This document shows positions 1 through 9,461 of a stretch of DNA of 64,000 nt, piece after piece; the stretch's first letter is position 1; the number at the start of each line of letters is the position of its first letter. Both the position numbers and the translations under genes were made by a program. This DNA comes from Blastobasis lacticolella (taxonomy: Eukaryota; Arthropoda; Insecta; Lepidoptera; Blastobasidae), in NCBI GenBank assembly GCA_905147135.1, contig LR990044.1, forward strand, positions 19,723,622 to 19,787,621, read 5' to 3'. The notes below the pieces were generated by a model. That model did not search any database. It was not told the origin of the DNA and saw only the letters and a list, made by a program, of their open reading frames with translations.

Positions 1-189
1 TTGTGTTCGTGTACTCGTAAAGTGAGTATTGTTGATAGTTCCCTGTTGGAGCGATAGATGTCGCTACAGACCAAATAAACAATAAAGAAGTCAATTCCAC
101 ATACATAAGTGGTTTTCTCAGCTGAAGATTATCTTTGCCCCTATATAAGCTTGAATAGTCTGTCTGAATGAATATCACCGCCTTATCTT

Positions 190-412
190 ATTGTGCCGCC
201 AAGCAACAATGCTTGCATTGCCAGTCTGAAGGATAAGGTAGCCAGCGATATTATAGACATGAGGTATTTCATCTTAGTCCTCACAGTGACAACGCATTGC
301 GGTTCTGCATTTTTGTTACCTGCAACCTAAATGGATGTTATGTCGCCCATAACATCTATTTAGTTACCACTTACCATCAGGTGGGCTGTCTGCTCAGTAC
401 AATAAAAAAAAA
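190..412 (+). repeat. Interspersed repeat, family E (poly-A ended)
   Basis: This segment ends in an A-rich tail after a TTACCACTTACCATCAGG block. A diverged copy lies at 3706-3880 in the same orientation; both contain the phrases GTGACAACGCAT and TTCTGCATTTT. The A tail and truncated look suit a SINE or a LINE 3' end. No coding potential was seen. The parent family was not identified. Confidence 0.55.
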
Positions 413-614
413 TACATAATTATCAAGTTTAGTATCCTGGGTTGGATAAACAAAAGTTTCAAAGCTCTGTTCCATAATTTTAATACGTATTTATCGAAAC
501 ATAATATCAGCCCTTGAATTATTAGTTCATGGTGATATGATATAATCCGCTATGATTTATTACTGTTCCAGTAATTACGACTATGTAGGTAGATATAGAC
601 AGAGGCGTAAATTT

Positions 615-752
615 ATAACCATGATCCAATGTGGTCAGGTTAACGTGGTCACGGAGCCAAGATGGCAGTCCCTCCACTGTAATAACCTTTCAAGGCGAAC
701 TCCAGGCCTTCGTGCGCGAGAACACCACCGGGATATTGACGCCAAGAAGAGG
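615..752 (+). repeat. SINE-A 3' fragment
   Basis: This matches the body and tail of the tRNA-derived SINE seen full length at 29070-29370. It has the block starting AACCATGATCCAAT, then CACTGTAAT, and the terminal GACGCCAAGA segment. The tRNA-like head is missing. The open frames here are by-products of the repeat. Confidence 0.65.
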
Positions 753-884
753 CTACGTCAGAGGCGTACGTTTATTCGTAGACGTAGCTACATGTTCCAA
801 GAGCTACGATGGCGCGTAGCAATTCCTCCTAGAGGATACAAAGCAAAAATATCCGGCTATCTGATATTTAGAAAACCTTTTTAA

Positions 885-1246
885 AGATCTTAAGGTTTTC
901 TTTATTAAAATACCAGCCATTTAACCGCCATCCCTTTTGGTGGTAGTCCAAATCCTGGTCCTGGTAATTTCGACTGAGGAAATCTGCTAAAGAGAAATAG
1001 AGACGAAAAAATACGTGTAGCAAAAGTCATGAATGGGGAAAACCCCGAATGGAAATACACTACTGGCAAAATTTTGCAATAGAAAAAAATGGTAACACAA
1101 AACTACGCTACGGGTAAATACAGTATTGGGAACACATGTGAATGGTGAAATACAGGAACGAAAACAACTTCGAGAAAAATGTGAATGGGATAAAAATACT
1201 GGAGAAATATAATATTGGCAAATATCAACTTACATAATAATTAATA
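885..1246. other. AT-rich stretch with no recognised gene
   Basis: I see no coding frame, RNA gene or clear repeat boundary. Short phrases of the type AATGGGGAAAA and AATACAGTATTGG recur loosely at about 15-30 bp spacing, which suggests a decayed simple repeat. Confidence 0.4.
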
Positions 1247-1444
1247 TCTATACTAATATTATAAAGAGGAAAGGTTTGATTTTTTGTTTGTTTGTTTGTT
1301 TGTTTGTATTGAATAGGCTTCGAAAGTACTGGACCGATTTCAAAAATTCTTTCACTATTGGGAAGCTACACTATCCCCGGGTGACATAGGCTATATACCC
1401 GTGTACCCGTAGTGGTACCTGTGCGAAGCCGGGGCGGCTGCTAG
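1247..1444 (+). mobile_element. Short non-autonomous Helitron
   Basis: The element starts with TC after an A at 1246 and ends in CTAG before a T at 1445, the A|T insertion pattern of Helitrons. A GC-rich hairpin (GCC-GGGGC-GGC) lies just upstream of the CTAG end. It is 198 bp long, with a (GTTT)n microsatellite near the 5' end and no coding sequence, so it would depend on a Rep-helicase supplied in trans. Confidence 0.65.
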
Positions 1445-1653
1445 TGTACAATAAAAAGGAAAAGAAATTACCTAACTTAAAATATGTAAAAAATTTGGGC
1501 CGTGTGGAAGCATACCCAAGATGTTGGCAGCACTCTGAATAGCAATGCTTATTCTTAATGGCTAATCAATCTACACAGTCACTTGCTGAGCCTCTGTCTT
1601 TGTCTGTTTTTCCGCTAACCTAACATTAACCACGCAACTGACGACGACAAATT

Positions 1654-1878
1654 GACGACCTGAGTGGTTCAGTGGTCAACATGCCGAGCAAGTCTGCCAC
1701 GCAAGAGGTCCCGGGTTCGATTCCCAGCCGGGCAGAAATTGAAATGATGAATTTTAATTTCTGTTACGGGTCTGGGTGTTCTATGTATAATAAGTATGTA
1801 TTTAAAAGTATATAAGTAGTTTATCAGTTATCTAGCACCCATAAAACAAGCTTTGCTTACTTTGGGGCTAGATGGCGC

Positions 1879-1909
<31 letters not shown>
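1654..1909 (+). repeat. SINE-B, full-length copy with poly-A
   Basis: The head is tRNA-like, with an A-box-like GAGTGGTTCAGTGG and a B box GGTTCGATTCC, as expected for an internal RNA polymerase III promoter. A body ending in GATGGCGCTGTG and about 26 A residues follow. Near full-length relatives lie at 14590-14835 and 36733-36966. The long pure A tail suggests this copy is fairly young. The tRNA-like part cannot form a complete cloverleaf, so this is not a tRNA gene. Confidence 0.75.
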
Positions 1910-1951
1910 CTGATTTTGATACGGCGGAATTATTATACATGTTTAATAAAT

Positions 1952-2290
1952 GCATCGCACAGAGATGGACTCAGGGTTGTTGGGGCTCGTTTATGTTATT
2001 TATTTATTTAACAGTTTATTGAGCACAATTAATTGTTTGTTGTTGTTATTGTATCATCATCATCTTCACGTCAAATATCCCGGTTGTGCTCTCGAGGGCC
2101 CGGCCCGCCATTGACCACGATCCAGGATTTGGCAGATCAGGTAATTACAGTAGAGCGACTGCCATCTGAACTCTGTGACCCTGTTAAGGAGAACCTGACC
2201 TGATTAGATCGTGGTTAAATATTCAGTGACCTGAATTGTTGTTATTGTATGAACGCTCTAATTGAGGCGTTTGTTTCTGTTTAGGTTTGT
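1952..2290. repeat. Left copy of a diverged direct duplication
   Basis: This segment and 2486-2805 share the same order of parts: a GATGGACTC block, a T-rich GTTGTTATTG tract, a reversed SINE-A, then a block around AATTGAGGCGTTTGTTTCTG. The offset is about 515-534 bp. Either the whole composite was duplicated, or SINE-A lies inside a larger repeat present twice. Confidence 0.55.
2054..2236 (-). repeat. SINE-A fragment (reverse)
   Basis: Reverse-strand match to the SINE-A body and 3' end (TTTGGCAGATCAGG, GTAGAGCGACTGCCAT). The tRNA-like head is absent. It lies inside the left half of the 2-kb direct duplication. Confidence 0.65.
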
Positions 2291-2485
2291 ACAGGCGGGT
2301 CGCTAGTTTGTAATAATAGGTGTACGTATACGTATTACATAAGCGTAGTAAATGTCAGTTTGTATCCTCAATAAGCTTAGAAAGGGTAGCAGTCCACCCG
2401 GACAAGCCGACCCCGAGATTACGGTTTTTGTCTTACATCCCTATTGTTTCTCGTCGTGGAGAATTTTGCGAATTTCCTGCCGAGA

Positions 2486-2805
2486 TGCGCTTGCATAGGT
2501 ATGGACTCGGGGCGGTTGAGGCCTCGTTTATTTTGTTGTTATTGTACCATCAAATATCCCGGTTGGGCTCATTAGGCGCGCGGTCCGCCTTAACTATGAC
2601 CTAGGATTTGACAGATCGCGTAATTACAGTAGAGCGACTGCGATCTGAAGTCTGTTACCCTGTGACGTGTTAACAGGGTCACAGACATCAGATGGCAGTG
2701 GAACCTGACCAGATTGGATCGTGGTTATAAATACAGTGGCCTGAATCGTTGTTGTTGAATGAACGATCTAATTGAGGCGTTTGTTTCTGTTTTGGTTTGT
2801 GAGTT
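2486..2805. repeat. Right copy of a diverged direct duplication
   Basis: Same block order as 1952-2290. Its internal SINE-A copy carries an extra inverted segment that the left copy lacks, so the two halves have diverged by rearrangement as well as substitution. Confidence 0.55.
2549..2746 (-). repeat. SINE-A fragment with internal inverted duplication
   Basis: Reverse-strand SINE-A body. At about 2637-2699 a piece of roughly 26 bp is present once in each orientation around a short spacer (ACCCTG / CAGGGT), giving a hairpin. This is consistent with a template switch during replication. Confidence 0.6.
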
Positions 2806-2888
2806 GCAGAGTAAGGAGTTTAATATACGAAGTAAAGTAATATTCTAACACACATATTTAATATTTACATATTTTTCATTTATTTTTA

Positions 2889-3250
2889 TCTAATATATAA
2901 AATTCTCGTGTCACAGTTTTCGTTGCCATACTCCTCCGAAACGGCTTGACCGATTTTTATGAAATTTTTTGTGCTTATCCGGTATCTATGAGAATCGGCC
3001 AACATCTATTTTTCATCCCCCTAAATGTTAGGGGTAGTCCACACCAAAATTTTATTTTTTATTTTTTAGACGTAGGTGTAAGGTAGGTGTAGGGTAGGTG
3101 TAGGGTAGGTGTAGGGTAGGTGTAGGGTAGGGGTAGGTGTAGGGTAGGTGTAGGGTAGGTGTAGGGTAAGTGTACGGTAGGTGTAGAGTAGGTGTAGGGT
3201 AGGTGTAGGGTTAGAACGCTACGCGAACGAAGTCGCGCCGGGTCCACTAG
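2889..3250 (+). mobile_element. Non-autonomous Helitron carrying a minisatellite
   Basis: The 5' end TCTAATATATAAAATTCTCG follows an A at 2888, and the 3' end CTAG precedes a T at 3251. The GTCGCG motif near the 3' end can pair with upstream CGCGAAC. The interior from about 3070 to 3210 is an 11-bp-type minisatellite (GTAGGTGTAGG variants). No protein is encoded; a 62-residue reverse-strand frame is only the minisatellite read as a T/P/Y repeat. Confidence 0.7.
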
Positions 3251-3424
3251 TGTATTTATATATTAATTTTATTTAGGTAGTATAACGCCCGTGACGTACC
3301 CAAACAATGGGCCCACAGAATGCCAGCGCTGTGAGTCGTTTCTTGCGCCTCACAGCACATGCTGAGTGGGTACCATTTACGCTAGTCGCTGCGGCATCGA
3401 CAGTGTCATGGGAGACTACATATT

Positions 3425-3541
3425 GTCTTAATTAAGATATTTTAAATGTTAATATGTGCGTTGTCTGTAATTGTAACTATTATTGTGTCGTGGTGTGCTA
3501 TGTGTAATAAATGTCTTTTCTTACTTTCTTTCTTTCTTTCA
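3425..3541 (+). repeat. 3' end of an interspersed repeat with (TTTC)n tail
   Basis: The segment ends GTAATAAAT, then T/C-rich repeats. A similar end lies at 19600-19702. It looks like a retroposed 3' end with a simple-repeat tail. The family was not identified. Confidence 0.4.
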
Positions 3542-3705
3542 CAAAATATTACGAGAAGTGTTCGTAGTTGGATTGAAAACATGATAGCTACCTACGGAAT
3601 ATATAAGTCGTTCAAGACATATAAAATCTCTCTAGCTATGTAGGGCCAAGTAGCATAAAGCTTTATTTACTTAAGCTGTATGTAAGTTTGATCAGGTGTC
3701 AAGTA

Positions 3706-3880
3706 TGTCTGCCGCCAATCATCAATGCTGGCATTGTTGTTTTCCCATTTGAAGGATGAGGCATTTCATCGAAGCTCTCACGGTGACAACGCATCTGCTG
3801 TTCTGCATTTTAGTTGTCTGTAACCGAAATGCAGGAATTTTAGATGTTATGGGCGAGAATTACCGCTTACTATATATACT
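3706..3880 (+). repeat. Interspersed repeat, family E
   Basis: Diverged copy of the repeat at 190-412, including GTGACAACGCAT and TTCTGCATTTT in the same order. It decays before the A-rich end. Confidence 0.5.
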
Positions 3881-4614
3881 GTTTGTAAAATGTCTACTCA
3901 AACTATTTAAAAAAATATACTAGAAGCTGTATTCGGACGGTAATAATAGCTTGTTTATGCGCTTAAACCCTTTTCAGTGCATTTATTAACAATGAAAAAA
4001 AAAATTGTGAGCGCAAATTGCGGATTCAAATTTAAGCATAATCTAGACCAGACCAGTCCACTGTAGGCTAATAAAATCTGTTCATCATAAATTAGCCATT
4101 ATTTCCTTTGTTTGGCAGTAAGCCGTTCCCTGAATGCGGTCCTGTGCAATCGTCTAAATACGGAGGCAAAATCCGCCGTTGTTTTCGGTACAGCGACGGT
4201 ATTGAGAATGTTTAGCATATTTCTTCCGGAAAGTTATAATGCGGGATTTGTTAATCTTAACAGGAATCCTATTCAAATGGGGCGGTAAGCTATGTTGCCG
4301 CTTTTATGGGCCCGTATTAATAAACCGCTGCGGCGGATTTGGGTATAAATTGTTTTCAGGCATTTTTATACGTTGCCACACGTTTTTTCTTATTTTCGAC
4401 GAACTGAAAAACAATAACATGGTTGTAAAACAATAAATCGATTTCTTGCAGTTCCTGTTTGATTTGGCATCCCTGCAATACAGTTCACTTGATTGCTTTC
4501 TTAAATGTAGACCTAAGTTTGTGATTTTATTTGAGTCACCGTAGATATACGGTGATACACCGTAGATTATACTAAATAATCAATGTGATAAATTCCACAA
4601 TCGCCAATTTTTTT
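3881..4614. other. No recognised feature
   Basis: AT-rich, apparently low-copy sequence. A 65-codon frame at 4239-4436 has no features I can tie to a family. No RNA gene or element terminus was recognised. Confidence 0.35.
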
Positions 4615-4820
4615 TGCTGTCAGAGCAACGTGTTATAGAGGTGGGCAACGCATTAGCGATACTTTTGGTGTTGCTAATGTCTATAGGCAGTGGTGACCAC
4701 TTTCCATCAGGTCCTATACACTTGCCTGTTTGCCTACCGTATGACATAAAAAAAAAAAGTTACCGCTTACCATCATGTGGGATGTCTGCTCGTTTGTCGC
4801 TGCGTAGCATAAAAAAAAAC
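4615..4820 (+). repeat. Non-LTR 3' ends (family D) with two A-rich tails
   Basis: The first part (to about 4760) has the block CAACGTGTTATAGAGG, then GTGACCACTTTCCATCAGG, and a poly-A. It matches longer copies at 37325-37694 (+) and 40007-40270 (-). A second short tail, TTACCGCTTACCATCA followed by poly-A, comes directly after and resembles family E. Both look like 5'-truncated retroposed ends. Confidence 0.55.
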
Positions 4821-4855
4821 CACAGAGCAGAAAAACAAATTACCAATCTTTTGGT

Positions 4856-5480
4856 TACAACGGATGCTGGCCGACTTTGCATCAGCCTCGCAACATACAG
4901 GTCTCGACATGAATCTAGATAAAACCAAAGCCTTGATCAATACCCACATCGATCCGCAAACAGTCGTCATAAATGACCTTCACCTTGAAGTTGCTTCTGA
5001 ATACACATACCTGGTTAAATCTTGATGTTAGGTAGAAGCTATTTATTTTAAGAGGGAGGCTTGCGGGCTTGAGAGGTCAGCGGGTTGGGCGGCATTCAGA
5101 TAACTTCATCAAGTCTTCTCGTCACCCATACTAAAGCAAAGCTTTCAACCAGTACGCACGTACCTACTGTCATGACTAATGGTGCCGCGAAGTGTATACT
5201 GTTTCACAACTACACTGGTGAAGCAGCCGTACGTACCGTAAGCGTCCACGACGCTGCACCGTAAATCATGACAGTACATACTGGTTGAAAATGTTGTGCT
5301 GAACGTACTCTGAAGGATCTAATTCGCAACGAAATAAGCCGACAGAAAACCAGTGTTACCGACATAGTGCACAGAATTAGTAAGCTGAAGCAGTAGTGGC
5401 CATATCTGCTGAAGAACCGACTCCCTTTATAATATTACCAGCTTTCCGCCCGCTGCTCCACTGGAGTCTGCACGGTATAT
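4856..5480 (+). pseudogene. RTE-clade LINE reverse transcriptase remnant, internally rearranged
   Basis: The first part reads ASASQHTGLDMNLDKTK followed by a tract ending SEYTYL. This parallels SASQQVGLKMNMDKTK ... DDYTYLG in the full RTE element at 41700-44974, just after the FADD catalytic motif. Further on, the DNA still matches the KVFDQCVLPVMTYGAETW region. That piece (5143-5190) is then repeated in reverse orientation up to 5290, before the reading resumes with SVTDIVHRISKLKQ. Stops and frame changes are frequent. The protein would have been the C-terminal half of a retrotransposon ORF2; it is dead. Confidence 0.65.
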
Positions 5481-5699
5481 CGCGCAAGTGGGGGGAGGGG
5501 GTGGGGATTAAGAGTAACCTATGTCTTATTACAGACCCTAATCTAGTTAACTACTAAAACTCCGAATCCCTTTATCCGATTAGGCGTGAAGAGGTAACAA
5601 ACATACACACACAAACTTTCGCATTTATAATTGGTGGGATTATAATTATAGCTTCATAAATAGTAGTAGACATATCGAAAGCTTTTGGTACCTTTGTTT

Positions 5700-5850
5700 A
5701 TGTTATACGGCAGACAAACAGGCAAGCGGGCCACCTAATGGAAAGTGGTCACCGCCGCCTATGGACATCAGCAACACCAGGGGAGTCACCAATGCGTTCC
5801 TCGCCTCTGAAGAGACCTCTAATGTACCTATTAAATGATCCCATGTTATA
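5700..5850 (-). pseudogene. Non-LTR LINE C-terminal and 3' end fragment
   Basis: On the reverse strand a short frame reads MGSFNRYIRGLFRG and continues into the GTGACCACTTTCCAT 3' UTR block. The fragment at 30199-30360 (-) has the parallel DMESFKRYIRGLLRG. This is the last coding stretch and short 3' UTR of a jockey/CR1-like LINE. The clade is inferred only from the general form of the C-terminus. Confidence 0.5.
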
Positions 5851-6361
5851 CCTACCTACATACTTGGTTCTGGTTCTAGTACCTACCTACATACCTGATT
5901 TGGTTTATAGTACTAAAATTGTTAAAGCGCTACGAGTACATATGTTTACCTATTTGTAAAGTGTATGAAGCTGTAACAATGTTCTGGTCCAGTCGGAGTC
6001 TGCTTGGTCATCGTATACGTATTGTGCATACTACGATCAATCATTCCCGTACAGAAATCCAGGTCTGACCAAATGGCCCTAAATAGGGGCCCGCAAAAAA
6101 ATCCGTAACATCCATGCGGCCGCTTCCGATATATTTTATGCTGGATTTGGCTTAGACGGAACACCGGACATTAAAAACAGAATTCGAGCTTCATTTTAAT
6201 TAATTCCATAGACGAACGCTAAATCGTCGACTTTACGAACTTATAAATTTTACAGGTATTTTGTTGGACAGGATATTGTTTTCGCTTATCAATTTTGTAG
6301 GTAAACTGTAAACTGTTTCATATTTTGAGCTTCTGTTGACCGGAGATAATAGGCTTAGGTA

Positions 6362-6612
6362 GAGCTCGTCTAGTCTAAAATGACTCGCCCCACTACTTAG
6401 ATAGTTGATTTCGATGTGTGAGTGCAAATATTGATAACGACACTTCATCTGCGTGGGAGCCAATGAACGACGCGTGCTCCTACGTTTGAATCTCACCGGT
6501 AACTGAATGACCAATTACAACGGCATTTGTACATGTATTGCGTCCATATTTTAAACTTGCTTGTGTGCGTTAATGCGATAGTGGGGCGCGTCATTTTAGA
6601 TTAGACGAGCTC
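6362..6612. mobile_element. MITE, 251 bp, TA target site (copy 1)
   Basis: The terminal inverted repeats are at least 34 bp. They start GAGCTCGTCTA and continue through AAATGAC to CGCCCCACTA on both sides. The element is flanked by TA at 6360-6361 and 6613-6614. A second copy of identical length lies at 15634-15884. There is no coding capacity. The TA duplication suits the Tc1/mariner group, but the superfamily is not proven. Confidence 0.75.
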
Positions 6613-6736
6613 TACCTACGGACACCTGGCTTAAAATAGAGCTTTCAAAGCTAAGTCTTCAGTGTTTATTTTGTAAAGTGCAATCCCATGCAAAGTGCAA
6701 AAGTTCATAAAAGTTTCTGTTTATGTGAGAGCGTGG

Positions 6737-7026
6737 GAGCATCGGTGGCCTAATGATTAAGGGGTCCGACTCGTACCCCGAGGTACCGGGTTCGTACCCC
6801 ATGTACCAATGCCTTTTTTCTGATTAGTACGTAAGTTGAACACTAACCGATGCTCTTACGGTGAGGGAAAACATAGTGATGAAATATGCACATTCAGGTC
6901 ACTGAATGGATAACGTAGATCCAGTATGTTCTCCTGTTAACAGGGTTATGGAGGTCAGCCAGCAGTCGACCCAAATTCTAGATCATAAGCAAAGCGGTTC
7001 CCGGGCCCGGGACATTGACGCTAAGA
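6737..7026 (+). repeat. SINE-A, near full length
   Basis: The tRNA-like head has an A-box region GGTGGCCTAATGATTAAGG and a B box GGTTCG. The unique body (ACCGATGCTCTTACGGTGAG, CACATTCAGGTCACTGAAT) and the GGGACATTGACGC end follow. Substitutions in the B box flank and the absence of a clean tail mark it as an old copy. Confidence 0.7.
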
Positions 7027-7995
7027 AACCCACCCACTTTTTCTGTTTAGGTACTCGATGCTCATCTATTAACTGATTAATCGCGGTACCTATTATATTT
7101 ACCATTTATCCAGACGTTTCTTTTGTGTTTGGTTGGTTTGAATAAACCGTTTAGGTGTGGAGATGATCTTTTTTATCGTTAGGCTTGCATTTGACATCAA
7201 CTCACCTGATGGTAAGCTTAGAACACAAATGGCACAGAAGGCAAATGACCTGGAACTAGACAGATGGACTGATTAACTAAAATATACGCAAACACCGTCA
7301 TACAACCTTACAATATAGTCAAGACACCAGAAAGTATCTTAAAAACATACAGAAGTCGATGGAGACAATTTATTCGTCTCCGATTACAATATCACAATGA
7401 AACCTTTTCACCAGATACATGCGAGCAAAGGTAGATTTATCGCTGCAATCAATACTTTAAATGCATTTAAGTAATAAGGAATTTTTAGTAAGAGATTTGT
7501 GTTTGAAATTATAATTCAATGTCAAAACAGTTATAAATATTTGCCCGTTCAACAGCAACACAATATGCCTCATTTAAAATGATGGCGGCCCTAGCAAAAT
7601 AGCAGTTGGCCACACCTAACAAAAACACTACCGCTTTCCTAACCTTTACCAATTACGCTGCCCATCAAAGTTCTGCGGGCCACAATCTAGCAAGCGGTCC
7701 GTTGTTGGCCAGCCCTGCACTAATGGAAGTAATGGCGCTTGCGGCCCCTACACACAGCCTTTTGGTACAACCTGCCACTACTTGTTACACAGATTGATCG
7801 ATGGACACCTTCCTTGGGGAGAGTTTCCTTTTCGGATAATAATAATAGTAATTGTTCGGCTTTTATTTGGAATTCCAAGCCTGTTGACGAAAATATTTCC
7901 AAATTACGAAATGGAAACTGACGAATTAATTAAACTGGCGAGTTTGAAAACTGACGAGTGATCCTGACTCCAGGGGGCTTACCATGAGCTCTTAT
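7027..7995. other. No recognised gene
   Basis: Mixed sequence. Frames of about 60 codons at 7606-7921 overlap on opposite strands and show no protein-like pattern. A short TCACCTGATGGTAAG motif near 7203 resembles a family E end. Nothing else was recognised. Confidence 0.35.
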
Positions 7996-8098
7996 AAATA
8001 AAATAAATAAATAAATGTTCGTGGACAAATTCACACAGCGCCATCTAGCCTCAAACAAAGCAAAGCTTGTACTATGGGTGCTAGATAACTGATATACT
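7996..8098 (-). repeat. SINE-B 3' fragment (reverse)
   Basis: A reverse-strand A-rich tail (ATAAATAAATAAAT) and the body CACAGCGCCATCTAG to GTGCTAGATAACTGATA match SINE-B. The copy stops where the inverted-repeat element at 8098 begins. Confidence 0.65.
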
Positions 8099-8443
8099 TA
8101 TAGCGGGACCTAAACAGACCTGCCCTGCTTAGAACGAGACAGCGCTATCATCATCACAGCCCATAATAGTCCACTGCAGGACTAAAAGCCACAATCTCCA
8201 TGCTTGGCCGGCGGGTTGGAGATCGCAGTGATAAATATAACAATGGAAAATACTGCTGCCCATTTTCCAGGCTACGGGGACTAGATTTTTTGCCTCGAAA
8301 ACATAAGTCGCCTTATATGACGCCCTCGGGTGTAAGGGGTTATTGCTATTCTACTCTGCCGGACACCACACAGCCAAGCGCTACACGTGTTACATAAGCT
8401 TGTCTCGTTTTAAGCAGGGCAGTTCTGTTTAGGTCCTGTTATA
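8098..8443. mobile_element. MITE split by a later SINE insertion
   Basis: Two roughly 45-bp inverted arms face each other at 8098-8142 and 8398-8443. They share GGACCTAAACAGA, CTGCCCTGCTTA and AACGAGAC. Between them sits an RTE-derived SINE (8148-8376) with its own AGCGCTA duplication. Without that insertion the MITE would be only about 110 bp. Confidence 0.6.
8148..8376 (-). mobile_element. RTE-derived non-autonomous retroelement (copy 1)
   Basis: On the reverse strand it starts with the GTGTGGTGTCCGGCAGAGTA block and ends with CAGCCCATAA / ATCATCATC read in reverse, that is a (GAT)n tail. The 7-bp TSD AGCGCTA lies at 8141-8147 and 8377-8383. Its 5' block resembles the 5' end of the RTE LINE at about 41710-41870, and the (GAT)n tail is also the LINE's tail type. 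It is non-coding. Confidence 0.75.
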
Positions 8444-8623
8444 AGAGATCATGGTAGCCCCCAGATTCGTTATTACAACAATAAATTATTGATCGTATTC
8501 GATAATCTGATTGAAACTATCTCCATAAATAATTAGGCATATCGATTTGCAATCTAAATTAAATTTGTGTCGGGTTCCAAGGCAGAATAAGCTTGTTCTC
8601 GGGTGGGTCTGAGTGTCAAAACC

Positions 8624-9173
8624 CAGTGGGCCCCTATTTTTGAAACCGCTCGTATTCACGAGACCGCTCGCGTGCGCTACCGGCCTCTCACATTTGTGGT
8701 AAGTTGCTAGAAGTAGAAAACACAAGCATTAGCGAGCGGCCACACAGAAAAGACGTGAGACGCAGACACGTCGCGGACGCAACGCCCGTTCAATTTACTT
8801 TCGTACTAAATGTATAGAAACGTCGCGTCGCAAGACATACAGGAAAGACAGGGCGCGGACGCGTCGCAGACACGACTTAAAACATACAGAAAAAAAAAGG
8901 CACGGGAGCGCCGCGGGCGAGAGCGGGGGTGCGGGAGGGGCTCGGGGAGCCGGGCTTCACACGCAGCGCTTGCTGTCTTTGTCTTGCCTGCGTTCTTGAC
9001 TGGTCCGGACGGCGACGCGTCCGTGCCCCGTCTTTTCTGTATGTCTTAAAAAGTCGCGTCCGCGTCCCGTCCGCGACGTGCCTGCGTCTTACGTCTTTTC
9101 TGTGTGGCCGCTTGCTTAGAAGGTGAGCGCTATGCTTCCGTGGATGCGAGCGGTTCAAAAATTGAACCCCAGG
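8624..9173. mobile_element. GC-rich foldback element
   Basis: An inner element (8732-9115) has inverted ends sharing AGCGGCCACACAGAAAAGAC and is flanked by TTA on both sides. This 3-bp TSD would suit a PIF/Harbinger-type MITE. Outside it, the flanks also match each other in inverse orientation (ATTTTTGAACCGCTCGC-type sequence at about 8633 and 9150). The true ends may therefore lie further out, and TTA may be chance. Inside, the units GACATACAG and GCGGACGCGTCGC recur in both orientations. GC content is far above the surroundings. A 139-codon frame across it is a by-product of base composition. Confidence 0.6.
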
Positions 9174-9337
9174 TCCTCTGTGTGGTCGTTGCGTAGATAC
9201 TTGTGCGGTGGGAATAAGTGGTGTATTGGGGCAAAGTCCGCTTAAAAATATCTGGTCATCGGTTTGTTCGGCTTCGTAGAGCGTCGTCTCTGTCACACGC
9301 GAGGGAGTAAATTCGAAGCCGAAACTAGCCGATGTGC

Positions 9338-9461
9338 ATTATATAAGAAGTTTATCAGTAAAGAAGTAAAGTATAGTAGTAGTTTATCAGTGATCTAACA
9401 CCCATGACACAAGCTTTGCTTACTACGGGGCTACATGGCGCTGTGCGAATTTGTCAAAAAA
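9338..9461 (+). repeat. SINE-B 3' fragment
   Basis: The body matches TTTATCAGTGATCTA, CAAGCTTTGCTTACT and GATGGCGCTGTG-type sequence. The head is missing. A short internal duplication (AGTTTATCAGTAAAGAAG / AGTTTATCAGTGATCT) lies at the 5' side. Confidence 0.65.

Noticed and set aside
3059..3247. 62-codon reverse-strand frame rich in T, P and Y
   Set aside because: It is the 11-bp minisatellite inside the Helitron at 2889-3250 read as protein; no gene.
5143..5290. Apparent MITE with inverted ends CAACCAGTA
   Set aside because: The left arm is RTE coding sequence matching the KVFDQCVLPVMTYGAETW region, so this is an inverted duplication inside a LINE remnant.
8877..9296. 139-codon reverse-strand frame, Arg/Pro-rich
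   Set aside because: It lies across the GC-rich foldback element, where stop codons are rare by composition. It spans its inverted repeats and shows no domain.
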